Assembly (NCBI GenBank): GCA_021813805.1
Contig: JAKAJL010000029.1
Location: 1-47,510 of the forward strand
Length of the DNA stretch: 47,510 nucleotides
Direction: 5' to 3'
Source: Pseudomonadota bacterium
GTDB taxonomy: Bacteria; Pseudomonadota; Alphaproteobacteria; Rhizobiales; Beijerinckiaceae
Part shown: piece by piece, positions 42,422 to 47,510 of the stretch
Layout: the number at the start of each line of letters is the position of its first letter
Numbering within the stretch: position 1 is the stretch's first letter
Position numbers and translations under genes: made by a program
The notes under the pieces: generated by a model
The model's input: only the letters and a program-made list of their open reading frames with translations
Database searches by the model: none
Told to the model about the DNA's origin: nothing

Positions 42422-42760
42422 TTGAGTAAGTTGGCTATTGTAGGTGCGTGTATCGGTATGTCATTCCTCTCCTTGCCGGCGCAGGCGCAGAGCTGGTCGG
42501 GCAAGGCGTCCTACTATTCGGGCAGGGGGCACACCGCGAGCGGCGGTCGTGTCGGCTCCCTGACGGCGGCGCATCGGTCGCTGCCCTTCGGCACGAAAGT
42601 GCGCGTCACCAACCTTTCGAACGGCCGCTCGGCCGTCGTGACGATCAATGATCGCGGCCCCTTCGTGCGCGGCCGGATCATCGACGTTTCCAAGGGCGCG
42701 GCCGGTGTGCTGGGCATGCGTCACGCCGGCGTCGCCCGCGTCCGCGTTTCGACGCTCTGA
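42422..42760 (+). CDS. Secreted RlpA-like double-psi beta-barrel protein
   Basis: A 112-residue exported protein: a signal peptide ([21 protein letters not shown]) and one RlpA-type double-psi beta-barrel domain. [57 protein letters not shown] are the family blocks, including the Asp of NDRGP. Larger relatives are lytic transglycosylases acting on naked glycan at the septum; this one lacks the SPOR domain, so it is a minimal form. I chose TTG at 42422 because a perfect GGAGG lies eight bases upstream; the GTG at 42413 overlaps that site. Confidence 0.87.
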   Translation: MSKLAIVGACIGMSFLSLPAQAQSWSGKASYYSGRGHTASGGRVGSLTAAHRSLPFGTKVRVTNLSNGRSAVVTINDRGPFVRGRIIDVSKGAAGVLGMRHAGVARVRVSTL

Positions 42761-42792
42761 CCTTTTCCGGAACGGACAAGTCAAGGAATGAG

Positions 42793-42820
42793 AGGGCCGC
42801 CCGACGAGGGCGGCCCTTTT
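42793..42820. terminator. Bidirectional intrinsic terminator
   Basis: AGGGCCGCC (42793-42801) pairs with GGCGGCCCT (42809-42817) around CGACGAG, with TTTT on the plus side. It lies between the convergent RlpA-like and GST-like genes; on the minus strand the tail has only a short run of A-derived T residues, so it works best rightward. Confidence 0.85.
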
Positions 42821-42827
42821 CTCATTC

Positions 42828-43532
42828 TTAGGCAGGGAAAAAGCGCGCTTCGATCCGCTTGGCATAGGCGACGAGATTGGGGGCGTCTTCCATCGCGTCG
42901 CGCGCCGCGCTGCTGAACAGCGGCGACAGCCCGCTGACCGCGAAAGCGCCCAGGGCGGCGTCGGCGCCGCGCGGATCGTCGCCAAACAGGAATGGCTTGT
43001 CGCCGAGCAGGGCGGCGCAGGCCGCGACGCCGTGCCGCGCCAGTTCGCGCCGCTCCAGCGCGCCATGCCGATAGAGGCCCTGGGCGTAGGCCGCCTTGCG
43101 GATTTTGCCGCGCACCATTTTGCGGATCAAAGGCCGCAGCGGCGCCGGCGCGGAATCGAAGAAATGCGCCGGACCGTTCGCAAAATTTTCATTATCCAGC
43201 CAGCGGTCGATCATCACCAGCCAATAAAGATGGTCCTCGCACAATTTCTCCAGCGCCCAACCGCTCGCCTTCTGTTCGCGCGTCAGGCCGAAATCAAAGT
43301 CGAATCCGTATTTGTTCTCGATGTGAAAGCGGATGAAGGTGGTATCCGCGATCCTTTCGCCGTCGTCGTCGATGAAGGGCAATTTACCCTTGGGCGCCTT
43401 GAAGGGAGAGTCCCGCATCGTCCGGTAATCGAGTCCGGCGATCCGCAGCAGAGCCATCGCCTTCATGACGAAGGGGCTGCCGTCGGGCAGGCCCATGGAA
43501 GGCCCGAAGACATGTAGCGTGATCATTTCCAT
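42828..43532 (-). CDS. Glutathione S-transferase-fold protein (Fax/metaxin-like)
   Basis: A 234-residue protein of the GST superfamily, in the subgroup with an FGPSMGLPDGSPFVMKAMALL N-terminus, the GST_N_4/GST_C_6 or failed-axon-connections type. SPFKAPKGKLPFIDDDGERIADTTFIRFHIE is the thioredoxin-like half; the helical half includes PFLFGDDPRGADAALGAF. Homologues are often near-inactive as transferases; a role in detoxification is possible but not shown. Starts at 43532 (MEMITLHVFG) or 43526 are both possible. Confidence 0.85.
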   Translation of the reverse strand: MEMITLHVFGPSMGLPDGSPFVMKAMALLRIAGLDYRTMRDSPFKAPKGKLPFIDDDGERIADTTFIRFHIENKYGFDFDFGLTREQKASGWALEKLCEDHLYWLVMIDRWLDNENFANGPAHFFDSAPAPLRPLIRKMVRGKIRKAAYAQGLYRHGALERRELARHGVAACAALLGDKPFLFGDDPRGADAALGAFAVSGLSPLFSSAARDAMEDAPNLVAYAKRIEARFFPA

Positions 43533-43572
43533 CCCCCCAGCGGGGCGAGGATGATCGTTACCCGCGCCGAGT

Positions 43573-44229
43573 TCAAGCGCGCGGCCAGACCAGGGCGTCG
43601 GGCGCTGGGCGCTCGCCTTCGATCTTGACCCGCGCGCCTTCGACGCGCGCCGCCCCGCGAGCGACGAGGTTCAGCGCCAGCGGATAGATACGGTGCTCCT
43701 GCGCCAGCACCCGCGCGCCAAGCGCCTCCGGCGTGTCGTCCTCGAGAACCGCGACGGCGGCCTGAACGACGATCGGCCCCGCGTCCATTTCCGGGACCAC
43801 GAAATGCACGGTCGCGCCGTGAATCTTCACGCCTTCCTCAAGCGCCCGCGCGTGGGTATGGAGACCACGGAAGGACGGCAGGAGGGCCGGATGGATGTTG
43901 AGCATGCGGCCGCGCCATTGCTCGACGAACCAGGGTGTCAGCAGGCGCATGAAACCGGCGAGGCAGACGAGCTCGACACCGCGCCCGACCAGCGTCTCAT
44001 GCATCGCGCGCTCAAAACTCTCGCGGTCGCTAAAGGCCTTGTGATCGACGACCGTCGTCGCGACTCCCTGCTTCCGGGCGAATTCGAGCCCTGCGGCGTT
44101 GGCGATATTGGACAGGACAAGGGTGATCTCGGCGGGAAAATCCGGCGCCCGCGCCGCCTCGACCAGCGAGCGCATGTTGGAGCCGCGCCCGGAGATCAGC
44201 ACGCCGACGCGCTTGCGGGAAAAAGTCAC
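43573..44229 (-). CDS. purN: Phosphoribosylglycinamide formyltransferase 1
   Basis: Third step of purine synthesis: transfers formyl from 10-formyltetrahydrofolate to GAR. The 218 residues include [19 protein letters not shown] (phosphate site), [40 protein letters not shown] with the catalytic His, and [16 protein letters not shown] with the catalytic Asp. The GTG at 44229 overlaps the purM stop by four bases (GTGA), so the pair is translationally coupled. The open frame continues upstream only inside purM and is not used. Confidence 0.96.
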   Translation of the reverse strand: MTFSRKRVGVLISGRGSNMRSLVEAARAPDFPAEITLVLSNIANAAGLEFARKQGVATTVVDHKAFSDRESFERAMHETLVGRGVELVCLAGFMRLLTPWFVEQWRGRMLNIHPALLPSFRGLHTHARALEEGVKIHGATVHFVVPEMDAGPIVVQAAVAVLEDDTPEALGARVLAQEHRIYPLALNLVARGAARVEGARVKIEGERPAPDALVWPRA

Positions 44230-45299
44230 AGCGCGAGCTTCCCGTCGAATGTGACCCGCTCGCCCGAAGCCGTTACGACATGGCCTAGGCGGACCGGATC
44301 TTCGCCGGACTCGCGCAAGGCGTCCTCGACCTCCGCCGCGCGCGAAAAATCGGCGACGGCGACCATGCCGATCCCGCAATTGAAGGTCCGCAGCATTTCG
44401 CGTTCCGCGACCCCGCCCGTCGCCGCCAGCCATTTGAACACCGGAAGGACCGGAATGGCGTCGAGATGGACATGGGCGCCCAGGCCCTCTGGCAGGACGC
44501 GCGGAATATTTTCCGGATAGCCGCCGCCGGTGATATGGGCGAACGCCTTGACCGCCTGGGTCTTGCGCAGCGTCGCCAGTAGCGGCTTCACATAGATGCG
44601 GGTCGGCTCCAGCAGCGCCTCGGCGAGGGGTTTGGCGGGCGCGAAGGGCGCGGGGTCGGACCATTTCAGGCCGGCGCGCTCGACGATCTTGCGGACCAGC
44701 GAAAAGCCGTTGGAATGGACTCCGGTGGCGCGCAGTCCGAACAAAACGTCGCCGGAGGAAATGTTTCCCCGCGGAAGAAGATCGCCGCGCTCGGCGGCGC
44801 CGACGGCGAAACCGGCGAGATCGTAATCGCCGCTGGAATAGACGCCGGGCATTTCCGCGGTCTCGCCGCCGATCAGCGCGGCGCCGGCCTCGAGGCAACC
44901 CGCGGCAATGCCCTTGACGATTTCCGCGCCGATTTCCGGCTCCAGCTTCCCTGTGGCGAAATAGTCGAGAAAAAACAGTGGCTCGGCGCCCTGAACCACG
45001 AGATCGTTGACGCACATGGCGACGAGATCGATCCCGACTGTGCCGTGAAGGCCGCTCTCGACCGCGATCTTGACCTTGGTGCCGACGCCGTCATTGGCCG
45101 CGACCAGGATCGGATCGGCGAAGCCAGCGGCCTTGAGGTCGAACAATCCGCCGAAGCCGCCGATCTCGGCGTCGGCGCCGCGCCGCCGCGTGGCCCGCAC
45201 CAGAGGCTTGATCAGATCAACCATGCGGGCGCCGGCGTCAATGTCCACGCCGGCTTGCGAATAGGTCAGGCCCTCGGTCTTGTCGCCGGGCTGAGTCAT
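44226..45299 (-). CDS. purM: Phosphoribosylformylglycinamidine cyclo-ligase
   Basis: Fifth step of purine synthesis: ATP-dependent ring closure of FGAM to AIR. The 357 residues match the family. [67 protein letters not shown] and [17 protein letters not shown] are signature blocks. It is upstream of purN on the same strand with a GTGA overlap, the usual purMN order. Confidence 0.97.
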   Translation of the reverse strand: MTQPGDKTEGLTYSQAGVDIDAGARMVDLIKPLVRATRRRGADAEIGGFGGLFDLKAAGFADPILVAANDGVGTKVKIAVESGLHGTVGIDLVAMCVNDLVVQGAEPLFFLDYFATGKLEPEIGAEIVKGIAAGCLEAGAALIGGETAEMPGVYSSGDYDLAGFAVGAAERGDLLPRGNISSGDVLFGLRATGVHSNGFSLVRKIVERAGLKWSDPAPFAPAKPLAEALLEPTRIYVKPLLATLRKTQAVKAFAHITGGGYPENIPRVLPEGLGAHVHLDAIPVLPVFKWLAATGGVAEREMLRTFNCGIGMVAVADFSRAAEVEDALRESGEDPVRLGHVVTASGERVTFDGKLAL

Positions 45300-45476
45300 G
45301 CGAAATCCTTCCTCGATCCGGTTGCTCTAGCCGCCTACGCTCGCGCTGGCAAGGCTCGCTGTCGGGGATCTGACCTTGGTCTGAATTTGGTGTTTCGACC
45401 CGTCGCCGCCGGTCGGCGCGACTCCGGCGCCGGTCGAAGCCGCCGTTCCGCCAACGATTTGTCCAAGCTCATCATG

Positions 45477-45516
45477 GCCTCATTCGGGCAGTTGAGGTAA
45501 CTGCCTGCCATGAGGC
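45477..45516. other. Hairpin in the purM-tetR gap
   Basis: GCCTCAT (45477-45483) pairs with ATGAGGC (45510-45516), and GGCAG with CTGCC lies inside it, around a nine-base loop. It could end the minus-strand tetR transcript, but there is no T run. The rest of the 264-base gap (45300-45563) shows nothing else I can support. Confidence 0.45.
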
Positions 45517-45563
45517 TCGGAAGCAGTGCGCGGGAGGCCAAAGGCGCATCGGGAAAATTAAGG

Positions 45564-46136
45564 TCATTTCGCGCAATCGACGGCTCGGACCATCGCCTCC
45601 ACGGCATCGTCGATTTTCAGGCCGCCATCACGCAAAAGCGTGCGCCACGCATAGAAGCTCAGCGCCAGCTGCAACATCGAATGCTGTCTGGCGCTCAGCG
45701 CATCGCCGAGAACTTCCCGATAGGACCCGAAGTATGGTCCGAGCCTCAACTCGGAAACCTCCTTGGTGAGCGCGTGATATTCGGCGTCGCGCAGGACGCG
45801 GGCAGCCAGTTCGGCATTGCGCTCAAACCATGCATAGATTGCCCGCAACCCCGTGCGCAGGCGCTCTTGTCCGTCCTCAATCGCGCGCCATGGCCCGGCG
45901 TCAGGCAACGGATCGCGCTCCACGGCTAGTCTGGAGCACGCGAGGAGGAGACTGCGCTCATCGGGAAAATGGGCGTAGAGCGTGTGGCGCTGAACGCCCG
46001 CGCGCTCCGCCACCATGCTGAAGGTTGTGCGCGCCGGCCCGACGTTGCTGTGCAGGTCGATTGCGGCCTCGACGATGCGTCGCCGCGTCGCCGCATGCCG
46101 CTCGGCGCGTCGCTTGAGCGTATATTTCCGTGCCAT
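45564..46136 (-). CDS. TetR-family transcriptional regulator
   Basis: A 190-residue regulator. The first 60 residues form the TetR DNA-binding domain: RRRIVEAAIDLHSNVGPART, then TFSMVAERAGVQRHTLYAHF with the usual helix-turn-helix ending in YxHFP. The rest is a helical ligand-binding domain. It is divergent from the ODP-type metallo-beta-lactamase-fold gene, and two copies of a palindromic site lie between them, so it most likely represses both. No ribosome site stands out before the ATG at 46136, which lies only five bases from the first palindrome. Confidence 0.93.
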   Translation of the reverse strand: MARKYTLKRRAERHAATRRRIVEAAIDLHSNVGPARTTFSMVAERAGVQRHTLYAHFPDERSLLLACSRLAVERDPLPDAGPWRAIEDGQERLRTGLRAIYAWFERNAELAARVLRDAEYHALTKEVSELRLGPYFGSYREVLGDALSARQHSMLQLALSFYAWRTLLRDGGLKIDDAVEAMVRAVDCAK

Positions 46137-46140
46137 CTAA

Positions 46141-46164
46141 TTTAACTGCACATATATGTGCATC
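46141..46164. promoter_or_regulatory. TetR operator site 1
   Basis: TGCACATATATGTGCA (46147-46162) is a perfect 16-base palindrome, flanked by TTTAACT. It lies next to the tetR start codon and would overlap the -10 region of a minus-strand promoter with -35 TTGTCA (46176-46171). A second, less perfect copy follows at 46187-46210. Confidence 0.75.
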
Positions 46165-46169
46165 TATTG

Positions 46170-46198
46170 TTGACAAAGGCGTCGATTTTAACTACACA
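46170..46198 (+). promoter_or_regulatory. Promoter of the ODP-type gene, back to back with that of tetR
   Basis: TTGACA (46170-46175), a 17-base spacer and TACACA (46193-46198). The -35 box is perfect; the -10 is weak. On the other strand TTGTCA overlaps it, so the two promoters share their -35 bases. Operator copy 2 covers this -10. Confidence 0.55.
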
Positions 46199-46210
46199 CA
46201 TATGTACTCC
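46187..46210. promoter_or_regulatory. TetR operator site 2
   Basis: TTTAACTACACACATATGTA (46187-46206) matches site 1 at 19 of 24 positions over the whole site and keeps the same order, including the TTTAACT flank. The two sites start 46 bases apart. It overlaps the -10 of the ODP-type gene. Confidence 0.65.
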
Positions 46211-46286
46211 TAAATGCGGCGAAGTCCACCCCTCGATGGCGGCCGGCGGCAATGGAACATTCAGGCCGCACCCTGTGGAGAGCGTC

Positions 46287-47042
46287 ATGGAAACCAGGAT
46301 CAGCGAAATCGCGAGCGGCATTTACCGCCTCTCGACCTATGTGCCGGAAATCGCGCCGCCTGCGGGCTTCACTTTCAACCAGTTCCTCGTGCTTGCCGAC
46401 GAGCCGCTGATTTTCCACACTGGCCTGCGGAAAATGTTCCCGCTTACCCGCGACGCGATGAGCCGAATTATTCCGCCCGAACGGCTGCGCTGGATCGCAT
46501 TCGGCCATTTCGAGGCCGACGAATGCGGCGCGATGAACGAATGGCTCGAGGTCGCGCCGCAAGCGACGGCGGCGCACGGACAGATCGGCGTCAACGTGTC
46601 GCTCAACGACTTCGCGGACCGCGCCGCTCGGGTGCTGCAGGACGGCGAAGTGATCGACCTCGGCGGCGGCAAGCGCGTCCGGTTCATCGAGACGCCGCAT
46701 ACGCCGCACGGCTGGGACGCGGGCGTCATGTACGAGGAGTCGACGGGCACGCTGCTGTGCGGCGATCTTTTCACTCAGCTCGGCGACGATCGCGCGCTGA
46801 CTGAAGGCGACATCGTCGGGCCGGCGACCGCCGCGGAGGACATATTCAAATATTCCGCCCTTAACCCTCGCATGGGGGCGACCCTCCGTGGCCTCGCCAC
46901 GCTGGCGCCGCACACGCTGGCGCTCATGCACGGGCCTTCCTATATCGGCGACGGCGCCGCGGCGCTGCGCGCACTGGCGGACGACTATGACCGCCGTATT
47001 TCCGCCGAGTTGCAGGACAGCATGCTGGGCGCGGCCAAGTGA
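46287..47042 (+). CDS. ODP-type (flavodiiron-like) metallo-beta-lactamase-fold protein
   Basis: A 251-residue protein of the metallo-beta-lactamase fold, but with HFEADE (His74, Glu76, Asp78) instead of HxHxDH. The HxExD form marks the di-iron ODP group of flavodiiron proteins, which reduce oxygen or nitric oxide. His138/His141, Asp160 (LLCGDLF) and His215 (LMHGPSY) fit the remaining ligands. The flavodoxin domain of true flavodiiron proteins is missing, so it would need a separate electron donor, or may have another job. The ATG at 46287 has GGAGA seven bases upstream. Control by the divergent TetR is likely. Confidence 0.85.
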   Translation: METRISEIASGIYRLSTYVPEIAPPAGFTFNQFLVLADEPLIFHTGLRKMFPLTRDAMSRIIPPERLRWIAFGHFEADECGAMNEWLEVAPQATAAHGQIGVNVSLNDFADRAARVLQDGEVIDLGGGKRVRFIETPHTPHGWDAGVMYEESTGTLLCGDLFTQLGDDRALTEGDIVGPATAAEDIFKYSALNPRMGATLRGLATLAPHTLALMHGPSYIGDGAAALRALADDYDRRISAELQDSMLGAAK

Positions 47043-47461
47043 CCCAGTAAGCCCTGCCGAAAAGGGGTCATTCTGCGAGCGCGCTGGGAGATTTTCCCCT
47101 CTTATTTACGCGAAATCAAAGAGATGGCGCGCCGATGGGCGTCGAACCCGCGCGCGCCCGCAGGCAATGCCGGTCCATGCTCATCTCGAAGGTCGCGCCG
47201 GTGCGCCCCGGCGCCTCGATGGGTTGGCTGCCGCCGCCACGACGCCGACGGAAATACTGGAGCTGGGTTGGCTTTCGGACTTTGGGGCTCATCGCCCCGG
47301 CGACGGCCGCGGCGTTGGCGATCTCAGCTCCGCCGCGGCGAAAGGGCGCGACCGCGCGAGCAACAGCTTGGCGCACGATTGCCCTAGGCCCTAAACTCAT
47401 AAACGGGATTCCCGAACGGGCGAAAGAATGATTCAAGGCCTCCGATGATTTGGGGGCTTTG
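47043..47461. other. Region before the insertion sequence, no supported gene
   Basis: About 420 bases in which I find no gene with a recognisable domain. Frames of about 100 codons exist on both strands (for example 47135-47431 plus) but lack ribosome sites. CCCTAGGCCCTAAACTCATA at 47380-47399 may belong to the left end of the insertion sequence; its terminal repeat cannot be confirmed without the right end. Confidence 0.45.
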
Positions 47462-47510
47462 ATGACGCGACGCCGTTTTGAACTGACCGATGCCGAGTGG
47501 GCCATCATTG
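47462..47510 (+). mobile_element. 5' end of an IS5-type transposase, cut by the window edge
   Basis: The last 49 bases encode MTRRRFELTDAEWAII, the usual N-terminus of small DDE transposases of the IS5 family (DUF4096-type start), often followed by PLLP. Only 16 codons are visible, so intactness, subgroup and any frameshift cannot be judged. Confidence 0.75.

Noticed and set aside
47135-47431. A 98-codon frame before the transposase
   Set aside because: No ribosome site or domain; an overlapping frame of similar length exists on the other strand, so neither is supported.

Overview
The window is GC-rich, densely packed chromosomal DNA from an alphaproteobacterium. The gene set points to Hyphomicrobiales, perhaps near Beijerinckiaceae or Methylocystaceae; that family guess is inference. 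Support comes from an NDUFS4-like complex I subunit, GatCAB, a two-domain cold-shock protein, DUF3422, an Aap-type amino acid transporter, a citramalate synthase, a lysine/alanine-rich H1-like protein and neighbour pairs familiar from that class (tadA opposite rluB-rsmD, serB opposite miaA). No rRNA, CRISPR array, prophage or replication origin was seen.

Layout. Bases 1-3.9 kb hold ilvBN on the minus strand, preceded by a transcription attenuator with an Ile-Leu-Val-Val leader peptide and followed by an acyltransferase-3 gene cut by the window edge. Bases 3.9-7.7 kb carry RNA modification genes (rsmD, rluB, tadA) and a DUF3422 protein. Bases 7.7-10.6 kb hold two divergent envelope glycosyltransferase genes (GT2-GtrA and GT39). 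SelO and a PPK2 kinase lie at 10.6-13.2 kb. An overlapping minus-strand operon, cysS - 47-residue membrane protein - GNAT - cimA, spans 13.3-17 kb. From 17.1 to 20.7 kb two inverted copies of a three-hairpin repeat bracket a hypothetical protein, a peroxiredoxin, serB and miaA.

At 21.3 kb lies an Asn/Gly/Ala repeat protein that is probably exported. It is followed by a UPF0173 hydrolase and the gatC-gatA-(chorismate-mutase-like)-gatB operon. Bases 27.3-36.9 kb hold the H1-like protein, tRNA-Ser, a BON/OmpA-like protein with an HhH membrane partner, a double cold-shock protein, DUF192, tRNA-Pro, NDUFS4, tRNA-Arg, a PAP2 phosphatase, GNAT, a cystathionine beta-lyase-like enzyme and a YiiX/C92 hydrolase. 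Bases 37.3-41.6 kb hold a double DUF1566 protein and aapJQM without its ATPase. Next come ndk, an AT-rich island, an RlpA-like protein, a GST-like protein, purMN, and a TetR regulator divergent from an ODP-type metallo-beta-lactamase-fold gene with two matched operators. The window ends in the first codons of an IS5-type transposase.

Branched-chain amino acid synthesis is a recurring theme (ilvBN under attenuation, cimA elsewhere), but most genes are housekeeping. The most unusual signals are the attenuator, the paired three-hairpin repeat, the gatA/gatB insertion, the small membrane protein, the AT-rich island and the TetR/ODP switch.
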